From: Manihot esculenta | Lineage: Eukaryota; Streptophyta; Magnoliopsida; Malpighiales; Euphorbiaceae | Direction: 5' to 3' | Length of the DNA stretch: 64,000 bases | Assembly (NCBI RefSeq): GCF_001659605.2 | Contig: NC_035170.2 | Location: 25,586,020-25,650,019 of the forward strand | In this document: in pieces, positions 1 through 11,996 of the stretch | How positions within the stretch are numbered: the stretch's first letter is position 1 | Layout: the number at the start of each line of letters is the position of its first letter | The notes under the pieces: model-generated | Database searches by the model: none | What the model was told of the DNA's origin: nothing | The model's input: the letters and a program-made list of their open reading frames with translations, nothing else | Program-made: the position numbers and the translations under genes

Positions 1-2
1 CT

Positions 3-2023
3 TATTGCTATTCTAAAGCTTATGAAAATAGAACTATAGGAGAATGGATTATAGACACAGGTGCCACAGCTCACATGTGCAATGACCTATCTCTTTTTTC
101 AAGCCACAGAACTCTAAATAAACCAAGTATTGTGACCTTACCCGATGGCAGCATGAAAAATATTTCCAGAATTGGAACAGTGCTTTTAAACCAGAATATG
201 CAATTGTTAGATGTGCTATATATGCCCACATTTAAGTGCAATTTACTATCTGTTAGCCAAATCACACAATCAAACAAAATATCTGTGCAATTCTACCATG
301 ACCAATGCATCTTGCAGGACCTAGTGACTAAGCACCTACTGGCTGTTGGGAGAATGCACCAAGGATTATATAGACTAAATAAAGACTCATTTAGCCATCA
401 AGGAAGCAGAATAAAGACAATGGGCACAGCGTTGACATTTCAACAATCTCAAGACAGATATGGAGTATGGCACAGAAGATTAGGTCATGCATCAAAAAAC
501 AAATTATTACATCTAAATGTAATAAAAGCTAGTGACTGTGATTCCCATGTGTGCACCATTTGTCCCATTGCAAAACAACAACGATTGAGTTTCAATAAAA
601 GCAAGATTACATCCAAAACACCATTTGAATTGATTCATGTGGATCTTTGGGGTCCATATTCAGTAGTTTCAGTCTCAAATGCAAGATATGTACTAACTAT
701 AGTTGATGATTACTCTAGAGCCACATGGACATATTTACTACAGCACAAACAATCTGTTTTTGCTGTATTAAAAGAGTACATTGCTATGATTAACAACCAA
801 TTTCACAAGTCAGTCAAGAACTTGAGATCAGATAATGGGACAGAGTTTGTAAATCAAGATTGCAGTAAGTGGCTAAAGGAAAAGGGCATTATTCACCAGA
901 AGTCATGCCCATACACACCACAACAGAACGGAGTGGTTGAAAGAAAGCACAAACACTTATTACAAGTTGCAAGAGCTCTAATGTTTCAGTCAAAATTACC
1001 AAAAAGATTCTGGGGAGAATCCATACTCACAGCCACCTATATCATCAACAGATTACCAAGCCCAATACTCAATTGGGAAACACCTTATGCTTGCTTACAT
1101 AAGGAAAAACCCAATCTAAACTTACTCAAAACCTTTGGATGCCTATGCTTTGCAACCAACACCTTAACCCACAAGACAAAATTTGAAGAAAGAGCCTTTA
1201 AAGGAGTATTCCTTGGATACGTTCCAGGAATGAAGGCCTACAAAATTTATGCCTTAGACCTAAACAAAACCATAGTTTCCAGAGATGTCGTCTTCCATGA
1301 AGACACATTCCCATTCAAATCACAACCAGACCCTTATGACCCACAAAAAACTGTATTACCAAATATAATACTTGAACCTGACTCATCCCCAACAATACCA
1401 ATACCATCACAGACCAATGTCAGCCCTCCCCACGAATCCTTAAGAACAACTGAAGGAACTGAAACATACATTGAGAATCCTACAACTGAAGATGAAGAAG
1501 AAGCATCTGCCACTCTTGAATCAGTCCAAGAACTTTTAGAAGAAAGGGATTCCACACACACAAGAAGAAGCACAAGACTACCTACAAGACCAAGATGGCT
1601 AAATGACTTTGTGGCCACCTCTATATGTCCTATTAATCCTGGTGTGTTCTCCAACAACACCACAGGTAAATCTCCCCAAATCTATCCCTGTTTTACTTCA
1701 GAACCTATTTTCACCCCTCACTACTTGAGTTTTGTGGCAAATGTCTCTATAAACTATGAACCTAAATCCTATTCACAAGCTAAGGAAGACAGCAATTGGG
1801 TGCAAGCCATGCAAGATGAACTGACAGCCTTAGACACCAATAATACTTGGTACTTAACAACTCTGCCCAAAGGCAAAAGGGCCATTGCCTCAAAATGGGT
1901 TTTCAGAACTAAATACAAACCAGACGGTTCAGTTGACAGGTTCAAGGCCAGGCTGGTGGCTAAGGGATTTAATCAACTACTTGGAGTTGACTACACTGAC
2001 AACTTTTCTCCAGTAGCCAAATT
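3..2023 (+). pseudogene. copia polyprotein, protease-integrase-RT N-terminal part
   Basis: The frame is open from base 3. The protease active site reads IDTGATAH at about 51-74. A GAG-pre-integrase segment follows with WHRRLGH and the zinc pair CTIC. The integrase core shows DLWGPY, RSDNGTEF and PQQNGVVERK, which carry the three catalytic acidic residues. A linker rich in S, T and E leads into the copia-type reverse transcriptase (SNWVQAMQDEL, KWVFRTKYKPDG, FKARLVAKGF, DYTDNFSPVAK). Coding similarity stops exactly at 2023, where the solo LTR was inserted. The frame runs into an LTR-derived stop at 2037-2039. Confidence 0.95.
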
Positions 2024-4680
2024 TGTAATACCCGGCTAGAATCCGGCATCGGGATTCCTGCCTTCCGGCGGAATCTAGGGTGTTGGATCTCTCTAGAAGG
2101 GTAGAATGTGTTTTCTAAAATTTTTTCACATGATTTCATGGTTTTAAATGAAAATGAATTGAGTTTTGAAGAGAAGAAGGCCAAGGAGGAAGAACCCAGG
2201 TTCGGCCGCCGAAGGTGATGTTCGGCCGCCGAACATGAGATGGTTTCGGATGGACTTTTGGCTTCCGAAAGTTTAGTTGGGCAGAAACCAGGTTCGGCTG
2301 CCGAACCTCAAGTTCGGTCGCCGAACATGGGGGACTTTAGGGTGCTGGTTTGGCCGCCGAATGTGGCTCAGCCGGTCGCCTATAAAAGGCCTCAGACCGA
2401 AAATGGGCGAGTTTTCCTCCCCATTCTCATGCCCAGGTGAGTTCATGTCCTCCCTTGGTCGATTTCACGTTTTCCTTCAATCTTCTATGGTTTTTATGAG
2501 TTTCATTCTTGGTTTTGAAGAGTTTTAAGCTTGGATCAAGGATTTGGAGCTTGGAGACCCCGGAGCTAGTTTCCTCCACATCTCCAAGGTTCGGGTCACA
2601 CCAACCCTCGATCTCCAAAAGGTTAGTGTAGATCCTTGCTTTTCCTTATGTTTAATGAAGTTTTAAGTAAGTTTTATAGAGTTTGATGGTTGAGTTTGGG
2701 TAGAAATGCATGTTTAAGGTTTATGTGGGTTTTATACCCAATGTATGTTATGTGATGTTTGTGTTGAGGAGTTTATGTTAGTTTATGCTCCTTTATGCTT
2801 GTGGGAGTGAGTATGCATGATTGGGAGAGAGTATGTGAGGATTTGGGTATATTTGAGTTTGGTTTTTGGCTTGGCAGAATCGGACCTGTCGTCCAGAGGG
2901 GACCAGGTTCGGCCGCCGAAAGGAGTTTCGGCCGCCGAACCTGCATGGGAGGCAGTCTTTAGGCTGCCGAACGTGCCCCCGAAGGAGGGACTTTCGTTTC
3001 TGTCCAGGGGTTTCGGCCGCCAAACCTGCCGCCGAACTTACCCGAGTTTCATCTCTGGAAGGGACTTTCGGCCGCCGAAGGTGCCGCCGAAAGTGCCCTG
3101 TCCAGCCGTTTCTTGGGTGTTTCCTATGCATGTTTTAGTGATGTTTAGAGGGGTTTTTGGGGGTATGTTTATGAGTTGTTTAGAGTATGTTTGGCACCTC
3201 ATTCGAGTCCACCTGTGTAGGATCGGACCCGAGGGACCGAGGAGGCCAGTAGTGCTAGCAGTTGCAGAGTCAGTCAGCGTCTGCCAGGAGGTGAGTAGAA
3301 CTAAACCTAATCTTTTATTTTTAAGAAATCAAATGTCTAATGCATCTTTTATTTTAAGGAATTCAAATGCCTAAAGCATATGCATGCATCATGTTTATAT
3401 GTAATAGGATGATTGCACTAGTTTCACGAATATGACGCATTGCATAAATTGCTGTGTATATGATGTGATGGGTGGACCAAGGCGACCTCAATAGCCCACA
3501 AGTCTGTCAATGAGTCTTTGTCAGTCGGGCAAGTACATGTAGGAAAGCCCTATGAGAGCTCCTTCGGGGCCAAGTTTGACAGAGGGAATGTTGGGGTCAT
3601 GTCTAACCCTGAGGGGAAGGACGTTTCGAGAACCCTCTAAAATCACCCGCAAGAGGAAGAGATTGCTAGCGTGAACTCAAGCGGGGAAGAAATGTTTGAT
3701 GTGTATTCGTTGTGATATGACGCATTTCATGAAAGCATGAAATAAAAAGAAAGAATAAAATAAAAGAAAGAATGAAATAAAAAATAATAATAAAATAAAA
3801 TGAAATAAAATAAAATAAATAATGAATAATAAAATGAAATCATAATTAATGAACTGTTTTCTCTGTTTCTACTCACTGGGCTCTTGTAGCTCACCCCATT
3901 CCCTTAACCCCAGTTTTGCAGGGCCAGAGTAAGTAAGCCAGAGTAAGTCAGATAGAGCTATGGGAAAGAAGAGGTTCAAGCATGGGTTGCCATGTTTGGT
4001 TGTAATAGCTTAGCTGTGTTTTGTTTATGTTTGAGTAAGGCTTGATGTGTATGTTTATGGTTATAGTGGATGTTATGTAAGGAAGTTGTTAAAGAGATGA
4101 TATGTTATGTAATGCTATGTATGTTTTGTATGCTTGTTTAGCTTAGTAATGGACATGATAGATGGACTTGATGTATGGTCCTTATGTATATAAAGAATAT
4201 GATGAATGGAAAGAGTAATGAGTATGTTATAAGAGATAGAGCCAAGCTAAGAAAAGTATGTGAGATGTATAGTATAGAGTTGTGTTTTGCCTAGTGTTGG
4301 TAAATCCCTTGGTTTTGCATGATCAATATGAAAGTTAAAGAAATGTTTTAATGGTTTGAAGTATGTATGGCCGTGAGGGAAGAAAGGGTCTCAATCCCTT
4401 GACCCAAAGCGGATATGTTTTTACAGCTAGCTTGATGACTCATCTAGTATGAAGTTCTATGTTTCTATACATAGGTCAAGCTTAAATAAAGAAAAAGTTT
4501 AAAGGTTTTCTGAAAAAACATAAGTTTTTATGAAAATGCTGATCATGTATGGGATTATACCTAGAGTTCAAGATGTCTAGAGGCTTACTACGGGTCTCGG
4601 CGGCCTTAAGCCGATCTGGATCCTAGTGCCGAGCAGTTTGGGGCCGTTACAAGAGGTGTACCGGTTTTCGGGCTGTTACA
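2024..4680 (+). mobile_element. Solo LTR of a Ty3/gypsy (chromovirus-type) element
   Basis: The unit starts TGTAATACCCGGCTAG and ends GGGCTGTTACA, giving TG...CA ends with a short inverted repeat TGTAA/TTACA. It is flanked by perfect 5-bp duplications AAATT (2019-2023 and 4681-4685). No pol sequence lies inside it, so it is one LTR left by recombination between two. A TATA box is at 2381-2389. It carries many copies of the palindrome TTCGGCCGCCGAA. The same ends and internal sequence appear on the minus strand at 60645-63412, next to chromovirus coding sequence, which identifies the family. ORFs of 110-185 codons inside it (2793-3374) match nothing I recognise. Confidence 0.93.
2381..2389 (+). 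promoter_or_regulatory. TATA box of the solo LTR
   Basis: TATAAAAGG lies about 360 bp from the LTR start and just after a cluster of palindromic TTCGGCCGCCGAA motifs. This is the usual place for the U3 promoter of a plant LTR. The related LTR at 60645-63412 has the equivalent TATAAGAGG on the minus strand at 62515-62523, which supports the assignment. Confidence 0.6.
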
Positions 4681-5942
4681 AAATTGGTTACTGTGAGAAT
4701 GTTCATGGCAATAGCTGCTGCCAAAAACTGGCCTATACATCAACTAGATGTCAACAATGCATACCTACATGGTCATATAGAAGAAGACTTGTATATGCTA
4801 CCTCCGGAAGGCTATGACAAAGCTCAACCAGGACAAGTGTGCAAACTTATCAAAAGTATCTACGGATTAAAACAGGCAGGAAGAATGTGGAATAAAGAGC
4901 TTACCCAATGCTTAACCCAGTTTGGCTTCAAACAATCACCTTTTGATCATTGCCTGTTCACAAGGACAAAGAAAGACAGATTCTTAACATTACTTGTCTA
5001 TGTTGATGACATCCTTATAACAGGTCATTCAGAAGAGGATATAGCAGAAATTAAATCTCACCTTGACAAAGCCTTTACAATCAAGGATTTGGGGTACGTC
5101 AAGTATTTTCTAGGCTTACAAATTGCACGTTCTGAAACTGGATTATTTCTTCACCAAAAGAAATATCTATTAGATATTCTTCAAGAAACAGGTTGTATGC
5201 AAGCTAAACTATCTGACACTCCTCTACCACAAGGAATCAAACTTGACAATACGACAGGAACCATTTTGACTGACCCAGAAAAATATAGGAGGTTAATAGG
5301 TAAGTTACTTTACCTCGGAGTCACAAGGCAAGACATATCCTACGCGACACAGCACCTCAGCCAGTTCATGCAACAGCCGCGTCAACCTCACTGGAACGCA
5401 GCACTTCACGTGCTTCGCTATTTGAAAAGTTGTCCTACACGAGGGTTGTTCTTCCCAGCCCAGAACGACCTCAAGATTCAAGCTTTCTCTGACGCTGACT
5501 GGGCTTCCTGTCCAATGACCCGAAAATCACTTACAGGCTTCTGTATATTCCTCGGACCATCCTTAATATCCTGGAAAACAAAAAAACAGAACACGGTTAG
5601 TAAATCCTCAGCAGAAGCTGAATACAGGAGCATGGCCCTTAGGTGTGCGAGCTAAAGTGGATAACTTACCTGATGAAAGAGTTCCATGCTGATCTGCAAC
5701 TCCCTATTCCTCTTCACTGTGACAACCAAGCAGCCCAACACATCGCGGCCAACCCGGTTTTTCACGAACGAACGAAACATCTGGATATCGACTGCCACAT
5801 CGTCCGCGAGCAACTCTCCAGAGGTTTCATATCTACGGTGCACGTACCTTCACGACAACAAATCGCGGATCTCTTCACAAAACCCTTAGGAGCGGCGCAG
5901 TTTCAAACCCTTCTGTCCAAGATGGGTTTCCCCAAAAATTAG
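4681..5942 (+). pseudogene. copia polyprotein, RT C-terminal part and RNase H
   Basis: Coding resumes directly after the solo LTR. Counting only one AAATT copy restores the frame of the upstream part. The reverse transcriptase catalytic motif YVDDILITG is at about 5000-5026. RNase H follows with [26 protein letters not shown] and [11 protein letters not shown] one-base frameshift near 5643-5650 separates the part ending RCAS (stop at 5653-5655) from the last 98 codons, which run to a stop at 5940-5942. The frameshift and the inserted LTR both inactivate it. Confidence 0.93.
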
Positions 5943-5956
5943 GGCAACTCCATCTT

Positions 5957-5966
5957 GAGGGGGGCG
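5957..5966 (+). other. copia polypurine tract
   Basis: GAGGGGGGCG lies 14 bp after the pol stop codon and immediately before the TG that opens the 3' LTR. This is the standard position for the plus-strand primer of a copia element. Confidence 0.8.
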
Positions 5967-6272
5967 TGAAGAGATATTATATACTCCTAAATCCAAACGA
6001 CGTCACAGGAGGGAAGCAAAAGCAAGACAGTGCACCGCCAAAACGATGCCGCAGAGAAGAAGCAAAACGACACAGCATATACAGATTCAAAACGGCACCG
6101 TTTCCTGTGGATGTAATTTATTCCAAGGGAATCCAGAATATTCTAGAAAAATCCAGAGAACTTAGTTAGTTAGAATTCAGTTTTCCAAATGTGTATATAT
6201 ATGCATGAGAATTAACAAATCAGATATATGAAAATACTCTATTTTCCAATCCAATTTTAGCTATTCTTCTCA
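5967..6272 (+). mobile_element. 3' LTR of the copia element
   Basis: The LTR opens with TGAAGAGATATT right after the polypurine tract. It probably ends with TTCTTCTCA at 6272, an imperfect inverse of its start, giving about 306 bp. TGTATATATATGCA near 6191-6204 lies in the promoter/terminator part. The left boundary is firm. The right one is inferred from the terminal inverted repeat, because the 5' LTR is not in the window to compare. Confidence 0.75.
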
Positions 6273-9200
6273 TATACCCAAATTTAATAGTTAATTGAAT
6301 AGAAAATGCTAAATATTTTTAGTAATGTATAATTAAAGCTAAATTTTCAAATTTCGGAACTCAAATCCTAATTAAATGCAAATTATATGAAACACAAATT
6401 TGACTTTAAAAAGTTTGATCTTTACTCCTTAAATTTACAATTATGGCAACAAACACCCTAAATTTGAAGTTTTATTACACATATCTATGGAAATCCATCT
6501 AGATAAATATTTTGAATGCGTTGATTTTTATTTCTTTGTTGATGCAGTCATAATTTTCAAAAAAAAAAAAAAACAGTCAACTTAATAACCAAAATACAAA
6601 ATCTCTTTTACATTCAGGACATTTATGTACCTTAGTAGTAAATTTTATATGCAAATTTTAAAATTTCTCCAAATTAATTTTGGATTGTAACTAATTGAAA
6701 AGGGTTGAGATTTATTATTCATAATTAAAATATTTAACTACGATTACAAGTTATTACAGGACATTTAAGCTTTACCTTCAATTACCTTATTTTAAATTTA
6801 GACTGCAAACACATTCACAAAATTACAGACGTAAAAATATTGGACCTCATATTCAAATGGCGAATTACAGATTATCTCCAATATCTAACCCAGGGAAAAT
6901 AGCTAACAAATAATCGATTTTTTTAATGAGTACATCAACTCATGAATAATATAGTATTATATTAGAAGGTGTGTAATAATATATATAAAAATACATTTTT
7001 TATTTTATCGATATAAAATTAATGATAAATAGTGATAAACTGATAAATAATGATAAACTGATATCTATTGAGTTCACCAAAATAGAACTCAAGAAAATCA
7101 ATAGATTGAGATTGGTGGTTAAGAGTTAATAAAATTGATCGTTAATTTTAGGTAAATTAAAATTTTTTAATAGTCTGAGTATGAGATTTTCAGGAGAATT
7201 AAATGATATCGAATTAGAGTTGATTCAAGACTATATATATTCTGATTGACCTGACACTTTTTATACTACGTCTCTTCAGATTGGATTGAGATTTTTTTAA
7301 CAGATGTATCAGACGATTCATTAATATTACACAATCAGCTAATAAATATGGAGCTCATTAGCTCATACTCTATCTTTTCGTCCACATCATATCAACCTTT
7401 CTCATAACATATACATTTATAATTTTGACAAAAATAGTATTTCAATGAAAGTTTGTATGTGTTCTTTATGTTCGGCCTTTATCAGAATCAATTCTCTTCT
7501 ATTGCTAAAATTGATTAAACTGTGAATAAAATATTTTATCTCATATAAAAATTTTAATCGTTGTACTAATTAGAAGAATAGAAAAATAATATATCAAACT
7601 AATCGATGGTTGAAGAGAGACCCGAAAAGAGGAGCTCATAAAGTGGCGAATAGGCTATATACTCTCTTTCTTTTATGCTTGCATTTTTAAGGATGATACC
7701 ATCCCTCAGCTTCTATCCTTCTAGATGTCGCCGGTTCTTAGTTTCTTTCATGAAATTATAATTCTATAAAAGAAAATAATAACACAAACTTGCAAATGGT
7801 TAAATTGGATCTCCCTATCAAACTTATGAACTTTTTTTTTTTGAAAATGGGGATCAAGAATTAGACGAGTAGAAATTGAGACCTGTCAAATTTATTCAGA
7901 TACACATACCATAAAATTAAATCTGTAAACTAACTTATGGACATTTTTAATGGATAATTATTTGATAAACACGATCTCTTTATATGATTTAGTCATTATT
8001 TTATAAATAATTGTTTTTGTTTGAAATTTAAATTTCATTGAGATAGAGATAAACTAGAGGAGGAAACCTATAAAAAAATTTTTAAAAAATTAATTATAAA
8101 GAAATTAAAAAATATATTAAAAATTATTATTTTTAATAGATATTTTAAAAAATTTACTAATCAATCTCTTTATTAATTTTAATTATTAAATCTTTATTTA
8201 AAATAAAAAATTAAAAAAATAAATTTTTATTTTTAATTTTTGTGTATGATAAAACTATATTATAAGAATTCAACTCTTTTAAATTCTTGTAAAAATTGAT
8301 TTTAAATTAAAAAGTAAATTCAGTTAAAATTGTTAAAATTTTATAAAAAATAATTTCATTTTAATCTATTTATATCAAAATTACTTAATTAGCCCTTAAA
8401 AACTATTTTATTTTTCTTCTTTCATTCTTTATATTTTTATTTATTTTAATTTTAAATTTAATTTTTATTTTTTAATTAATAATTATTTTTTAAAAAATTA
8501 ATTTAATTTGATATTGACTATTAATATTTAATGTATTTATAGTTAATAGTAAAAAATTATTATATTATTTTGTTAATTTTTTTAAAGATATCTTAATTTA
8601 TATTTTTTAGTGATAAAAATTATATAAAATTTAGATTTTAAATATTATAAAAATATTAATAATGAATTTACAATTAATATGATAAAAATAATTATTATTT
8701 ATAGAAATAATATTTATGTTAATTTAAAAATAATAAGTAATAAATAAATTAAATTAATTTAAATTTATTAATAATTTATTTAATAAAAAATTTTAACTGA
8801 ATTTTATTATATTTAAATTAATTCCAAACAAATAAATTATTTTATAGATAAAAATAAATTAAATTTTATTAATAGAATTCAATTATTCTCCTATAAGAAA
8901 TGGATAAGTGTGTTCTCATTTAGTCATGTAATTTGAATAAATTTATTAGTTAATCTCATAGTAAAAAAATCTACTAATTAATATCTTTAAAATTTTTTAA
9001 AATATTTAATAATTAAAATTAATAAGATTAATTAATAGACTAAATATCTAATAACTAAAATTAATAAAATTAATTAATAAACTTTTTAAAATATCAGGTA
9101 TTTTTTAAAATTAAAAAACTAAAAATACTCCATTTTAAAATTAATAGACTTTCTAAAAAATTAAAAATATTTTAATATTTTTTTAAAATTAAAAAATTAA

Positions 9201-9300
9201 TTAATACCCTATTCGTCTTAAAATTTTTATCCATTTTTTTAAGTATCCTATAATTAATTAATTATTATCCCCTTTTCATTTTTCACTGTAAATTGATTAT
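6273..9300. other. AT-rich intergenic DNA, no gene seen
   Basis: Strongly AT-rich spacer, extreme between about 7950 and 9260, with only short random ORFs. The blocks at about 8050-8230 and 8930-9230 share phrases such as TTAATTTTAATTATTAAAT with blocks near 27960-28200 and 54330-54670. They are probably degenerate copies of one AT-rich dispersed repeat. No coding, tRNA or rRNA signal was recognised. Confidence 0.6.
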
Positions 9301-11996
9301 TACATAAGCACAGGCGACATCGCTTCTTCTTCCGAACTACATGGAAGCAAGGGAGATTTGCAGCAATCACCAGACACACGAAAGACTCAGACCCATGCTG
9401 GACAAATAAGAAAATAGGCGTGGCACTTACAGCCTAACATTTGCCTTGAAAGAAAGGGTGACCTCTCGGTACCTTTCCTTCAAATCACTATCCAAATAAG
9501 TTCAATAGCTCAGATTCAACCACAGGGGAAATCAATGGCCGCATACACTTCCTTCCACTGGAAAGGAAGACTAAGAAGCTAAAAGCACAAAATCTGAACC
9601 TGGTTGGAGAACTATAGGCTTCATTACAGGAGAATCAAACTAAAATCAGAAAATCAAAAGAACACAAAAAGTGAAACCTAAGGTTAGGGGAGGGAAGGAG
9701 GGAGGGGATGGTCGTTGGCCAGTTGGCTACATATACCTCCTTCGGAGGCAATCAAGATCTAAAGCTTTAGAGAGAAGTGGGAACGTTTGGAGAGAGGAAT
9801 AAATAAAAGCTTTTTGTTTTAGTACCATCACCATAGCGAGAATTATCTCCCTAGTTACTAGTAACTTCTTCCTTATCGCCTTACTCTACACCAATAATAG
9901 CAGATGAAGGTTATTCATTTTCCAGCCTAACCCCAATACTAAATTTTATTCCAACAATAGGCTTATTAAGATGCTGCTAAAAAGGTAAAAATAACCATAA
10001 AAATAGATTTCTTCCATATGTTAATAAAGATATCTAAAATATTTCCAATTAAGTTTCCAGCTACCATCTCAACCTTCAAGACCACGGGGGGCTTGGGGGT
10101 GGCCCTATAATTATCACAGCTAATTACCTTGGGCAATCTAATCTTCTCTTTCCCGTCGGAAAAGAGAGAATGATGCCTTGATCTGACTTGGGAATTAGAT
10201 AAAAATAAAAAATTCACTCATCTCATTTAAGAGGTATAATACATTTTCAAACATTGATCTTATGGACAATATTTAATGTACCTTACTGCCATTGAGATGA
10301 CATCAAATTAAGTCCACCTATACACGAGTCGGTGTAAGAAATTTAAATGAATGATGGCCAAATTTGTATGATCATTATTCAGAGACTACAGCTGTACGAA
10401 TGGATAATGCTCAGAGGATAAGGCACCTACCATTATCTACTGAATACCCTCCAGCCAATTGGTCATTTTCACCAGACTAACCTATATAGGAAAGTCTCCT
10501 CCATCAACCAGAAGTTTTCTCCTTGAGCAAAGGAAAATTATAACTGCTGCAGACATTGAGAACATTTATTTCCATGCACAAACAAGCCATTAGCATGGAT
10601 ATTCCTTGTTTAGATTTTTTTAATTCAAATTTTAAAAAATGCATCGTCCAGATAAAACAAGAATTGTCTGGGTTATCATTCATCAAACAAGGTGCAGCAC
10701 ATGATGCTATGGCAGAAAATAAGACCAGGGCTAAGCTGTTATGCCAGAACAGATGGAATAAAATGCACAGCAAGTCAGAGTAAGAAGAAGAAGAATTAGA
10801 AGGGATTGAATTGGAATTGATTGATGGATTGTTTTCATGCCCTATGTTGTAACTTGTAAATCAACTATTGGCCACAGCTGCGAGCCACAAGAAACAAGCA
10901 TGGATTTTCGGAGCAATGTGTTCCATTGCCTTCGAATTTCTATGCTCAATTATTTCAAAATTAAACAATCGAATGTACCAAAAGAAAACAAAAGAAAAGA
11001 ACAGTTAAACCATGGACAAATGAAGGATTCGTTGCTATTGAAAGGCATTTCAATATTTTCTACACAAAATGAACATTGAAATAAGTTGGATACCAAATAG
11101 ATACAAAGGATAAAAGGGACATCATAAAAAACGAAGAGAATGACAACCAGGAAATAAAAAATTATTAACAGTTAGCATTACAATAATGCAAAGTTCAAGC
11201 TCTACTATTTTAGAAAAATTCCTCCTACAAATAGAAACTGCATCTTACCCACCACCTAATGGCAGAGCACAAGGTTGGCTTGAGGAAGCCATCCCATCCC
11301 AAACCCCTCCTTCCGCTGCCAAAAATGGTTTTCTTTTTATTTTATTTTTATAATTCATTTCTAATTAAAAACGTAGAATATAATCTAAGATTATAGATTG
11401 GCCACAAGGCCTCAGATAAATCTTCAAATTAGTACATTTAACCTTCTATCAGTTTAGTGGTAACTTTATCATAAAACTTTTTATAAATCCCTTTTGAAAT
11501 TGTTTGTTGTTTGATAAACAAAATTTTAAAAATTTTAAAAAACTAAAAGATTATTAACAAAGAAAGTTAGAAAGTTGAAGTTTATAAATAAAACAATTAA
11601 AAGTTTGAAGCATTTTTTACTTGGCATAAATTACAAATCAATTTATTTTATGTAAACTTCTAAAATCTGCCACCATTCATAACCATTAAGGAGGTTTAGT
11701 TTGGCCCCTCCAAAGCTGGAGGTCTAGCTCTGCCACTGTTGCGGCCTTCGGGTGTATGTGAATAAGCAAGAGAGTGTGAACAGCTCAATGTATTTGGGTG
11801 TGCATAACAGAGAGAACTCACCATCAAGAGCCCTTGTTTCCGATGGTGCTATTGGTGTATTATTAGCCTCTTTGTTCCTTGTATGTTTTTGACAATTGAT
11901 AGTTGACATGTCTACAGAATTGAATGCCGCCTGGGAACTTGACAAGTCAAAATCTTGACTATGAGCAAAGAGAAGTCTCAAGAGTATATTTCCGCT
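9301..11996. other. 3' flank of RUS6-like gene, no supported gene
   Basis: Composition rises from the AT-rich spacer to moderate GC between about 9300 and 9880, but no open frame there resembles a known protein. ORFs of 80-89 codons around 9966-11079 look random. The last few hundred bases before 11997 are probably the RUS6 3' UTR, read on the minus strand. Near 11724-11740 the text GGTCTAGCTCTGCCACTG resembles the CAGTGGC...AGC terminus of plant hAT-like MITEs, and a possible opposite end lies near 11256. This is weak evidence for a short insertion. Confidence 0.4.

Larger units (their letters stand above)
1..6272 (+). mobile_element. Ty1/copia LTR retrotransposon, 3' part, disrupted
   Basis: The window opens inside the protease region of a Ty1/copia element. 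Protease, integrase, reverse transcriptase and RNase H follow in the copia order, then a polypurine tract and a short 3' LTR. The 5' LTR and gag lie outside the window. A solo LTR of another family interrupts the reverse transcriptase at 2024-4680, and a frameshift near 5645 breaks RNase H. The element is therefore an inactive fossil, older than the solo LTR that split it. Confidence 0.95.

Noticed and set aside
2793..3374. Overlapping ORFs of 90-185 codons on both strands within the solo LTR
   Set aside because: They follow the GC-rich palindromic repeats of the LTR and show no protein-like motifs; a gene is not supported.
5966..6169. ORF of 67 codons at the start of the copia 3' LTR
   Set aside because: It lies entirely in the LTR and has no family resemblance.
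9966..11079. Several ORFs of 75-89 codons on both strands
   Set aside because: There are no recognisable domains or plausible splice structure, and composition is like the surrounding non-coding DNA.
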